DNA of 64,000 nt from Vibrio sp. LaRot3 (GTDB lineage Bacteria > Pseudomonadota > Gammaproteobacteria > Enterobacterales > Vibrionaceae): assembly GCF_027587025.1 (NCBI RefSeq), contig NZ_JAPPTI010000001.1, positions 682,001 to 746,000 on the forward strand. Direction: 5' to 3'. Below are positions 57,075 to 64,000 of the stretch, one piece after another. A program made the position numbers and the translations under genes. How positions within the stretch are numbered: position 1 is the stretch's first letter; every line of letters starts with the position of its first letter. The notes under the pieces were generated by a model. That model was given only the letters and a program-made list of their open reading frames with translations. It made no database searches and was not told the DNA's origin.

Positions 57075-57995
57075 CTAAATGCCGCTGGCGCTGATAAGTT
57101 CATCAATTTTCGTATTGAACTCAATATCACCTAAATTAGTCAGTTTGTACAGAACATCTGCGCCGGTCACATCTATTTCTATAGTATGTTCGTCGATGGC
57201 TTCATCTTGGCGTCTGAACATCAGGATGTGGTTAGCGATTCGCGCGATATCAAGATAAGAAATATCGGCGTCTTGGTGCTGATTATTTTGGTTGGTTGCG
57301 ACGTCAACGAAGTCAGCATCAAAGCCCCATTTATTCAACACTAGTTCACTTGCAGAAGAACAGAGGTTATCGAATACACGTAAGGCTAGATCCCAATCAA
57401 GGTAGTTACCTCTTTCAGAGTACAGGTAGTATTCGTTTACGATGCAAAACAAGCCGATATCAGCCAGTAGTCCGGTCAACAGAGCTTTGTCAGTATCGAG
57501 CATGCCATAACGTTGCGGGTCTGCGTTCTTAAACTCTTTAGTGACCATCACCATTGTTGCTGATAATTCTTTAGAAGTGATCGCGCTCTTACGTAGGATG
57601 GCATTACATTCTTCAGACAGGTTGACTGAGTTTTTAAGTTGTTCAATCGCCTGTGCCGTCACGATATCGCGTACTCGCAACATGCCTAAGCGTGAAACAG
57701 CAGTAATGATTTCGGTGCATTCAATATTGCGGCGGTTAAAGATAACTGAGTTCGCCACGCGAATAACCGCAGCGGTTAAGCCCGGGTCTGCCACTAGGCA
57801 GTCAGCGATATCAACGACGGTAGCGGAATCCTGCGTGCAGAGTTTTTGAATGTTTAGTACAACTTCGGAAATCGGTGGCAAATTGATTTTGCCTGACTCG
57901 ATAGAGTTCTCTAGGAAATTTGCGAACTCGCTCTCAAGACTCTGAATGATGAGATCTTGGTTATTTGGCAGCCAATAAAAAGATAAATGAGTCAT
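57075..57995 (-). CDS. HDOD domain protein
   Basis: A 306-residue protein with an HDOD domain: LPPISEVVLNIQKLCTQDSATVVDIADCLVADPGLTAAVIRVANS then RNIECTEIITAVSRLGMLRVRDIV. HDOD proteins are often linked to cyclic-di-GMP or stress signalling, but this one's role is unknown. I start at the ATG at 57995 (MTHLSFYWLPNNQ); the frame extends 17 codons to a TTG at 58046 and neither start has a clear ribosome site. Leads the lysO unit and is divergent from tfoX. Confidence 0.82.
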   Translation of the reverse strand: MTHLSFYWLPNNQDLIIQSLESEFANFLENSIESGKINLPPISEVVLNIQKLCTQDSATVVDIADCLVADPGLTAAVIRVANSVIFNRRNIECTEIITAVSRLGMLRVRDIVTAQAIEQLKNSVNLSEECNAILRKSAITSKELSATMVMVTKEFKNADPQRYGMLDTDKALLTGLLADIGLFCIVNEYYLYSERGNYLDWDLALRVFDNLCSSASELVLNKWGFDADFVDVATNQNNQHQDADISYLDIARIANHILMFRRQDEAIDEHTIEIDVTGADVLYKLTNLGDIEFNTKIDELISASGI

Positions 57996-58117
57996 AAATA
58001 AATAATGATGAATTATAGGCACATAGTGTACCGTTTCTCCGACCAAACAAGCAATCGTTCATTCCCAGTTGCTGACAATTCGCACGGTTGTTTTAACTGC
58101 GTCGAATAGTGATTTTT

Positions 58118-58134
58118 TTGACGCATGGCGTCAA
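58118..58134. promoter_or_regulatory. Perfect inverted repeat in the tfoX upstream region
   Basis: TTGACGC-ATG-GCGTCAA, arms of seven bases and a three-base centre, next to a T-run and about 15 bases left of the CRP-like site. A candidate operator; the protein is unknown. Confidence 0.5.
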
Positions 58135-58147
58135 GTTTATTTTAGGA

Positions 58148-58163
58148 TGTGATTCTAGTCTCA
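58148..58163. promoter_or_regulatory. CRP-like site upstream of tfoX
   Basis: TGTGA-TTCTAG-TCTCA matches the CRP consensus TGTGA-N6-TCACA at nine of ten fixed positions. CRP-cAMP control of tfoX is established in V. cholerae. Confidence 0.7.
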
Positions 58164-58250
58164 TATTTCCTGAAATTAGGTCTTATTGATGTGAAGTATG
58201 ACCAGACTTATTTTGTTTCGTTAACTATCATTTCAGCTATCAAATTTAAG

Positions 58251-58286
58251 GGTTGAAGTTTCATAAAATACACTACATTTTCAACC
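58251..58286 (+). other. Potential stem-loop in tfoX leader
   Basis: GGTTGAA and TTCAACC can pair across a 22-base loop in the untranslated leader. In V. cholerae the tfoX leader folds and is opened by a small RNA; this could be related. Confidence 0.4.
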
Positions 58287-58358
58287 TAATATTTTCGCTT
58301 AAAACGCTGCTATCTGGTGATCATAAATAATCGGGGCTTTTCTAGATTAGAAGGATCA

Positions 58359-58946
58359 ATGGATATGACAGACCAAATGTTTATTCAGTATGTTGGCAAA
58401 TATGGGAGCTTTCAGAAGCGTTCAATGTTTGGCGGAACTGGCCTTTTCCAAAATGACGCCATGTTCGCATTACTTAGCGCGGATCGCATTTTTATCCGCG
58501 GTGGTAAAGAGTTGGATGATGACCTGATCGCTTTAGGGTGTGAGAAATATCGTCATGTAAAAAAACAGACTACAGCAACAGTAAACTATTACGATATTAC
58601 TGAGCTGTTTGACTCCCGAAACGAACAGTTAGATGTTATCGTTAAGAAGTCGATTGACCTATCGGTTTCTCAACGTAAATTTAAACGATCGTCAGCAAAC
58701 CGTCGCTTACGTGATTTGCCGAACATGCAGCTTACCCTTGAGCGTATGGTTAAGAAAGCTGGCATTGATGACGTCGATACATTTATCGAAATGGGCGCGC
58801 CAACTGTGTTCTCTAAAGTTAAGCAAACTTACGGCAGTGACGTAGATGTGAAGCTACTTTGGAAATTTGCAGGTGCTATTGAAGGTATTCACTGGAAACT
58901 GATTCAGGAACCTCGTAAGCGTCAGCTTTTGGCGAGCTGTTCATAA
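58359..58946 (+). CDS. tfoX: Competence and T6SS regulator TfoX (Sxy family)
   Basis: A 195-residue TfoX/Sxy protein. Residues 1-95 form the TfoX_N domain (QYVGKYGSFQKRSMFGGTGLF, RIFIRGGKELDDDL), and residues about 115-190 the TfoX_C domain (LRDLPNMQLTLERMVKKAGID, KLLWKFAGAIEGIHW). In Vibrio it works with CRP to turn on natural competence, pili and often type VI secretion in response to chitin. Start at 58359 with AGAAGGA upstream; the frame opens 14 codons earlier. Divergent from the HDOD-lysO unit. Confidence 0.93.
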   Translation: MDMTDQMFIQYVGKYGSFQKRSMFGGTGLFQNDAMFALLSADRIFIRGGKELDDDLIALGCEKYRHVKKQTTATVNYYDITELFDSRNEQLDVIVKKSIDLSVSQRKFKRSSANRRLRDLPNMQLTLERMVKKAGIDDVDTFIEMGAPTVFSKVKQTYGSDVDVKLLWKFAGAIEGIHWKLIQEPRKRQLLASCS

Positions 58947-59014
58947 GGCGTTGTTTATAAGGTTTTATGTATAGACCTTAGTTTGGTAAAACCAAACGCC
59001 GTTGATTCTAGAAG

Positions 59015-59046
59015 ACACCGAGCGATTGCGCTCGGTGTTTGTTTTT
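59015..59046 (+). terminator. Strong terminator after tfoX, abutting the next start codon
   Basis: Arms ACACCGAGCG and CGCTCGGTGT with a four-base loop, followed by TTTGTTTTT. The run ends directly before the ATG of the next gene. Confidence 0.85.
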
Positions 59047-59421
59047 ATGAAAGAAACTATCTCATTACCTTCATTAATTCATCGCATAGGCCGTGAGCAA
59101 CTTGAGCTTGCTCGAACCTTAGCTCATCAGTATCAGTGCCAATTGAAACGCGTGCGCCGTTCGCGACATTGGCAGTTGATTGGTGAAGCTTCGCTCCTCT
59201 CTGACTTTTGCTCACACTTATCTCAGCAGTCGGACAGCCGCTTTATTCAAGATAAAGTCCAGTTGCACCTAAGTTCCCTAAAACCATCTCTATCAATAGA
59301 ACAACAATTGGCATTACTGATTGAAGCCAAACCGGCCATCACACTCAGTGAACTAATGAGCGAGACAAATTGTACTCAAGCGCAGGCGCGTCGTGCTCGC
59401 TTTGATGCTGACTCGTTTTAA
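59047..59421 (+). CDS. Small RRF_GI-like protein
   Basis: A 124-residue basic, helical protein starting MKETISLPSLIHRIGREQLE, with CQLKRVRRSRHWQLIGE and a C-terminal AKPAITLSELMSETNCTQAQARRARFDAD. These features match the family annotated in vibrios as ribosome recycling factor-like (RRF_GI); the recall is moderate. It has no true RRF fold motif. The ATG follows the tfoX terminator with no ribosome site, so how it is translated is unclear. Confidence 0.6.
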   Translation: MKETISLPSLIHRIGREQLELARTLAHQYQCQLKRVRRSRHWQLIGEASLLSDFCSHLSQQSDSRFIQDKVQLHLSSLKPSLSIEQQLALLIEAKPAITLSELMSETNCTQAQARRARFDADSF

Positions 59422-59541
59422 ATTGCGCCTCTTTTGTAAGGTATTTCAGAAATCGTAAAAAAGTGCTTTACCTCAGGTTAAGTTGAGGTTTTAGAGTGTT
59501 TATATCCAATAAGGAATAATCGAAACGCAAGGAGCACTTTT

Positions 59542-59970
59542 ATGACAAGTTACGTTGAACATGCAAATATCTCAGTAGTAGACATGGTACATACTACACA
59601 GTTCTTATTAGCCGCGATTCCATCTTGGGAAGTTAGAGGAGGTGGTGAATATCAGAATATTGATGGTGAAACCGTTGAGTGGAATCATATTGGCGATGAC
59701 CGTTCCTATATCGCATTGAACTCATTGGGAGAGGGTACGCAAGGAGAGTGGACCGACCGCTTTACCGGTGTTAAACATATCGGCATTGCTGTGCTAAGTG
59801 TCGATAATCTCATTGCGCGCTTGTCTCAAGCGGGTTTTGAGTTAGACCATTGGGGCGCTGAACATCCGCACCGGAAAAATGTTTACTATGTCGATAAGCA
59901 TAATGTGCAGTTTGAATTTATTGAGTATTACTCTGATAAAGCTGAAGAGCGCAATGATTATCACCAATAA
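59542..59970 (+). CDS. VOC family protein
   Basis: A 142-residue protein of the vicinal oxygen chelate (glyoxalase/dioxygenase) superfamily: YVEHANISVVDMVHTTQFLLAA at the start and VKHIGIAVLSVDNLIARLSQAGFEL and NVYYVDKHNVQFEFIEY later. Candidate metal ligands are His7 and His77 (of HANISV and KHIGIA) and the late Glu in FEFIEY. The substrate is unknown. AAGGAG lies nine bases before the ATG. Confidence 0.82.
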   Translation: MTSYVEHANISVVDMVHTTQFLLAAIPSWEVRGGGEYQNIDGETVEWNHIGDDRSYIALNSLGEGTQGEWTDRFTGVKHIGIAVLSVDNLIARLSQAGFELDHWGAEHPHRKNVYYVDKHNVQFEFIEYYSDKAEERNDYHQ

Positions 59971-60047
59971 TCGATCTGTGTCGGGCAGCTTCAATAGCCA
60001 TCTATAAACATTCTATAGGTAGCTCGTCATCCCATTTATCCCCTATA

Positions 60048-60082
60048 AACGCCATCTGAAATTACAGATGGCGTTATTTTTT
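60048..60082 (+). terminator. Rho-independent terminator
   Basis: Arms AACGCCATCTG and CAGATGGCGTT with a six-base loop, followed by ATTTTTTG. Confidence 0.85.
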
Positions 60083-60210
60083 GTCGCGAATTTCTGAGAT
60101 CTAGACCTATGTCATGATTTATTTTATGGCTAGAAATTATAGTTGCCCCCTTTTATTCGCTTGTTCCATTTGGAACTCCATACATATTTAAAAACATAAT
60201 AAGGTTTCGG

Positions 60211-62097
60211 ATGCTTAAGAAACTATCACTTAAAAACAAGCTTGCGATATCAGCAAGTACGGCCATTATTGTCGGGGGACTGTTGGTCGAGGCGTTGTCG
60301 TTCAATGCTTCATTACAAAGAATGGACATCGAGGTTGAACAGCGCTTAGAAAGTACGACTGCGTCTTACAACCAATATGTAACGGATTGGCTGGTATCTA
60401 AAGAGAGGGCACTGACATCGCTTTCTCAAGAGGTATCAAAAGAGGCAATCGTCGTTCACCTTAAACAAGTAAAAACATCGGCAGGATTTGATAACGTGTT
60501 TTTGGCTTACCCTGATGGCAGCCAAGATAACGCAAATGGTGTGATCCTTCCGCCGGGTAATGATGACCCTCGTAAATGGGGTTGGTACACCAATGCCATG
60601 GCAAACCCTAGTCAAGTCTTCATGGATAACCCTACCGTCGCTGCCGCCACGGGCGCAAATGTGGTCTCGCTGGGTAAAGCACTCGATTTGCATGGTCAAA
60701 AAGTGGTGCTTGGTGCAGACGTAGAAATTACGGATATTCTAAATAGCTTACAAACGGTGATTTTACCGGGTGAAGGTTACATGTTCATTGCTAATGAGCA
60801 AGGTAACGTATTTACTCACTCAAATACCAAGCTTTTAAACAAGCCAGTGAGCGAGCTTGGTCTGAACTTTAATACTATCAAAGGTGCAGTTCAGTCAGGT
60901 AAAGACGAGTTGATTAATATTAATGGTCAAGATTTTGTACTGTATGCACAAGATATTGATGGGACATCGCTAACTACCGTGACCGTGCTTAACTACAGTT
61001 CGCTTGTCGCACCGTTATTTGATGCGGTTTGGGGACAAATATTAGCAACAGCCATCGTTGTGGTAATTTGTACGCTGTTGTTTAATTTGTTGTGTAATAT
61101 CCTATTTAGACCGCTAAACAATGTCTCTCAAGCTTTGGAGCAAATTGCCAATGGTAGTGGTGATCTTACTCAGAGAATCGAAGTTGAAAACGATGATGAA
61201 GTTGGCAAGCTTGCTCACAATTTCAACACGTTCGTTGGCAGCTTGCAGAATTTAATTCGCCACATTCGTGAACAATCTGAATCTATTAATGTGCAATCAG
61301 ATAGCAGTACTCAGCGTGCGCAAAACGCAGTGTCTGAAATTCATGCTCAGCAACAAGAAATCACCATGGTTGCTACGGCGGTTACTGAGCTTGCCAGTGC
61401 TACTCGTGAAATTGCTTCTCACGCAGAGCAAACCGCAGAAGCGGCACAAGGTTCGACAGAGAGCACTAACTCTGGTCAATCTTTAGTATTGAGAACCAAA
61501 GACTCAATCAATAGCTTGGCTAATGAGCTTGAACAAGCAAGCAGTGTTATTGGCGATCTAGACCGTCACGCGCAAGAGATTTCTACAGTACTTTCAACAA
61601 TTCAGGGCATTGCTGAACAAACTAACTTACTTGCTTTGAATGCAGCGATTGAAGCAGCTCGTGCGGGTGAGCAAGGCCGTGGTTTTGCTGTGGTCGCTGA
61701 TGAAGTACGTGTACTGTCACAGCGTACCCACTCTTCAACGGAAGAGATTAAAGCAACGATTGATACGCTACAGCAGATCACCAATCGTGCGGTGGGTTTG
61801 ATGGGCAGCAGTTCAGACCTCGCAAATACCTCAGTGGTTGATGCAGACCAAGCGACCGCAGCGCTTGATGAAATACATCAAGCGGTATCGCTCATTAGCG
61901 ATATGGCAACGCAAATTGCTACGGCGGCGGAAGAACAGACTCATGTTACTGGTGAAATCACTCAAAACATCACTTCAATTAAAGATGTTGCCGATCAGTT
62001 GGTGGTCGATACCCAGCAAAGTTCGGTGGAGTCAGGTCAGCTAAAAGGTCAAGCTCAAGAGCTGACCGATAAGGTGGCGATGTTTAAGTTATCTTAG
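60211..62097 (+). CDS. Methyl-accepting chemotaxis protein with dCache sensor
   Basis: A 628-residue chemoreceptor. A membrane helix (about 10-30) is followed by a periplasmic double-Cache sensor (about 38-270, with [19 protein letters not shown] and [17 protein letters not shown]). Then come a second membrane helix (about 272-295), a HAMP domain (about 297-350, [19 protein letters not shown]) and a cytoplasmic signalling domain with the conserved hairpin tip ([20 protein letters not shown]). The R-x-W-x-W-Y pattern is partly like amino-acid-binding Cache domains; ligand unknown. Monocistronic with terminator behind. Confidence 0.92.
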   Translation: MLKKLSLKNKLAISASTAIIVGGLLVEALSFNASLQRMDIEVEQRLESTTASYNQYVTDWLVSKERALTSLSQEVSKEAIVVHLKQVKTSAGFDNVFLAYPDGSQDNANGVILPPGNDDPRKWGWYTNAMANPSQVFMDNPTVAAATGANVVSLGKALDLHGQKVVLGADVEITDILNSLQTVILPGEGYMFIANEQGNVFTHSNTKLLNKPVSELGLNFNTIKGAVQSGKDELININGQDFVLYAQDIDGTSLTTVTVLNYSSLVAPLFDAVWGQILATAIVVVICTLLFNLLCNILFRPLNNVSQALEQIANGSGDLTQRIEVENDDEVGKLAHNFNTFVGSLQNLIRHIREQSESINVQSDSSTQRAQNAVSEIHAQQQEITMVATAVTELASATREIASHAEQTAEAAQGSTESTNSGQSLVLRTKDSINSLANELEQASSVIGDLDRHAQEISTVLSTIQGIAEQTNLLALNAAIEAARAGEQGRGFAVVADEVRVLSQRTHSSTEEIKATIDTLQQITNRAVGLMGSSSDLANTSVVDADQATAALDEIHQAVSLISDMATQIATAAEEQTHVTGEITQNITSIKDVADQLVVDTQQSSVESGQLKGQAQELTDKVAMFKLS

Positions 62098-62119
62098 ATT
62101 TTCATTGAACGTAATGGCT

Positions 62120-62149
62120 AAGGCGCTTCTTATTGGAAGCGCCTTTTTA
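62120..62149. terminator. Bidirectional terminator
   Basis: Arms AAGGCGCTTC and GAAGCGCCTT with a six-base loop and T-run, between converging receptor and hydrolase genes. Confidence 0.85.
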
Positions 62150-62159
62150 TTGCCCATTT

Positions 62160-63095
62160 TTATAATGAGAACTGAAACTTGGCTGAGACAAAGGCGTGAT
62201 CGCTGGCCTGCTTATCTTGTTCAAAGCTTGGATTGATAAGATGATGATCTAAGGTCGTGTAGTCAATCGACTCAACCAAAGAGTAGGGCGATTCAATTTG
62301 CAGCTCTTGCGAAACCAATATGTAGTCAAGCACATTACCTTTAGCAAAGTGGTAATGGGTTGCGGGGCGAGAGGTTGTAGGTTGTAGCGTTTGGTAAACC
62401 TCCCAGCTGTCTTTTAGCACTAATGTCAGAGGCTCACTCTCGACAGGCTTGATGAATAAGCTGGTGGTGTCGCTGGTAAGCGATTGGTTGAAGTCACCCA
62501 TCAATACTGTAGGTAATGGCGATTGGCTATATTGCTGTTCCATAAACAATCTAAGCATGAGTGCTTCCCAGCCTCGCTGTTGGCTAGAGAGCCAAGAGGC
62601 AAGCAATGGATGCGTTATTGAACTCTCTGCAAGTTCAGTCCCACGTTGCGATTTTAAATGGCAGACATAAACCGCGACATGGCCAATTACGGGCACATCA
62701 ACAACCGCGAATATCGGTTGACGGCTAAAATTGGGCGCAGGTAACTCTGGGCTACTTGTCAGTGGTGTGACTGCTTGATGGTGCGTTATTGGGTATCTCG
62801 ATGCGAGCATAACAACGGGCTTAGAATAGATATAGTCGTCTTCAACATGGGGTGTGTCGACGGTGACAAAATAAGGGTAACCCAATTCAGCGAACAGTGT
62901 TTCGGCCGCTGCGATACTGAACACTTCTTGGACTCCGACAATATCGGCATTGAGAAGCTCTATCTGACGTTTGGTCCACTCACATTTTGCCTGCCATTGA
63001 GCTTGGTCATAGATGTTTTCAAAGTCATAAAAGGCATTGGGCGGCGCAACAAAGTTAAACAAGTTAGCGCTGGCGATGGTTAGGTAATGGGGCAA
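62160..63095 (-). CDS. Endonuclease/exonuclease/phosphatase (EEP) family protein
   Basis: A 311-residue EEP-fold hydrolase: LTIASANLFNFVAPPN (Asn), DIVGVQEVFS (Glu), VAVYVCHLKSQRG (His), VLMGDFNQSL (Asp, Asn) and a C-terminal QASDHAFVSAKF (Asp-His). These are the metal and catalytic positions of the family. No signal peptide is visible. The target could be DNA, an inositol phosphate or a lipid; not resolvable by sequence. Confidence 0.88.
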   Translation of the reverse strand: MPHYLTIASANLFNFVAPPNAFYDFENIYDQAQWQAKCEWTKRQIELLNADIVGVQEVFSIAAAETLFAELGYPYFVTVDTPHVEDDYIYSKPVVMLASRYPITHHQAVTPLTSSPELPAPNFSRQPIFAVVDVPVIGHVAVYVCHLKSQRGTELAESSITHPLLASWLSSQQRGWEALMLRLFMEQQYSQSPLPTVLMGDFNQSLTSDTTSLFIKPVESEPLTLVLKDSWEVYQTLQPTTSRPATHYHFAKGNVLDYILVSQELQIESPYSLVESIDYTTLDHHLINPSFEQDKQASDHAFVSAKFQFSL

Positions 63096-63336
63096 CGGCT
63101 TTACCTTGTGGAGAAAGTCAAAAGTAGCATAAGCATAGTTTAATCAATCTCTAAGTAATCGCATAGATTGAGACAGTCAATTAATAACTCTTTGAAATAT
63201 CAATTGTTGCTAGGATATAATTTTATCAATAAATCGATTTTGTCCTAACCATAAACCGAGCTTCTTAAACGAGTCTTATTATAAACCAGCAAGGTGGGCA
63301 AATCTTAAATTATTGCAGTATGGAACAACGTTTTTA

Positions 63337-64000
63337 ATGCCCCAACTTGCCAAAGATTCCTTTGACGAATTCTCTCGCGATATTACCCAGCAGTACCATC
63401 AGTTAATTGCTAACAATTGGAATATAGAGAGCGCGTTCTTTGAGTCGATTGATATTGAATCTAGTAGTGCTCCAGCTTTGCTTCATATGGAAGTCGATTT
63501 TGATATCGGTGAATTATCAAAATCCCAAGCTAATGATTTCATTAAATCTTATGGCCCATCGCTTGCCTATGACGTCGCTGCTAAGATTGATTTGAAATCG
63601 GTAGCGGTTAAGCATATTACGCCTAGCGTGGAGCGTATAACTCAGTATAAAGCCAAGCATTCCAAGTCATTGTTCGCTAGCCATGAAGTGAAACAGTGGC
63701 AGAATGCGATTTTCTATACAGAACAACAAGAGATTCCAACGGAATTTGATCGTTTGGTACGGTGGAAGTTTTCGGGGGAAATGACGCGAGTACAAGCCAC
63801 GGTTGATCCTAGAATCAAGGTCATTGGCGGAGAGAAGCTACAATTTTTGGTTGTCCCTGATATTGAGGCAATGAGACAACTTACTACGCCGCATTCAGGC
63901 CACCAATTGCCGCAAAAAGTGCTTATTAGCGAAGGCTGCATGGCGAAGTTTGATCAATACGTGGCTGACCAATTAAAAGCGCTTAAAGCGAGACTTAATG
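63337..64000 (+). CDS. Hypothetical protein, truncated at right edge
   Basis: An open frame of 221 codons running off the window, beginning MPQLAKDSFDEFSRDITQQY. No signal peptide or membrane segment is visible. It contains mixed strand/helix stretches (ALLHMEVDFDIGEL, RLVRWKFSGEMTRVQATVDPR). No family recognised. The ribosome site is weak, so the exact start is uncertain. Confidence 0.6.
   Translation, partial: MPQLAKDSFDEFSRDITQQYHQLIANNWNIESAFFESIDIESSSAPALLHMEVDFDIGELSKSQANDFIKSYGPSLAYDVAAKIDLKSVAVKHITPSVERITQYKAKHSKSLFASHEVKQWQNAIFYTEQQEIPTEFDRLVRWKFSGEMTRVQATVDPRIKVIGGEKLQFLVVPDIEAMRQLTTPHSGHQLPQKVLISEGCMAKFDQYVADQLKALKARLN

Noticed and set aside
1..64000. Search for tRNA, rRNA, integrase or complete insertion sequence
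   Set aside because: None was seen by eye in either strand; mobile-island borders could not be defined.

Overview
The window is about 64 kb of a gammaproteobacterial chromosome, almost certainly a Vibrio (large chromosome). The block hexR - panP - lysO - HDOD gene - tfoX, the tandem glycine riboswitch in front of an AGCS-family Na+/amino-acid symporter, the divergent metR/metE pair, and grxA next to ybjL are arrangements I associate with Vibrionaceae. This assignment comes from recalled family knowledge and gene order; no search was run.

Layout. 1-5.7 kb: MATE efflux pump coupled to a small protein, an orphan PTS EIIB-like protein, a DUF4336 protein, a GNAT and a hexapeptide acetyltransferase, and small unknown proteins. 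5.9-18.7 kb: a secreted protein of unknown function, then the main accessory feature, a two-partner-secretion locus that looks like a contact-dependent growth inhibition (CDI) system. It has a TpsB/CdiB transporter, a 2811-residue CdiA-like exoprotein with an unrecognised C-terminal region containing an HExxH motif, and two tandem, mutually similar small membrane proteins that would be the immunity candidates. 18.7-19.2 kb is apparently non-coding. 19.2-22.7 kb: a rhodanese, an Imm11/DUF1629-like protein and a cluster of six small exported or membrane proteins of unknown function.

22.9-34.5 kb: YgjH/CsaA-like tRNA-binding protein, bacterial PH-domain protein, a three-gene unit (985-residue HTH/P-loop/TPR regulator, DUF917 protein, Asp/Glu/hydantoin racemase), M32 carboxypeptidase, LysE-type exporter, and the riboswitch-controlled symporter. 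34-45 kb: YggL, a membrane-anchored coiled-coil protein with a small membrane partner, an outer-membrane protein, a response regulator plus hybrid cNMP-binding histidine kinase, a DUF945 protein, SerC, YgiQ, a membrane protein and a DUF4250 protein.

45-64 kb is mostly core genome: metR/metE with MetJ- and MetR-like sites, YbjL transporter, GrxA, iron-type alcohol dehydrogenase, HexR, PanP, LysO, an HDOD protein, TfoX with a CRP-like site, an RRF_GI-like small protein, a VOC protein, a methyl-accepting chemotaxis protein, an EEP-family hydrolase and a truncated unknown gene at the right edge. Many convergent pairs are separated by a shared bidirectional terminator. I found no rRNA, tRNA, CRISPR array or intact insertion sequence.
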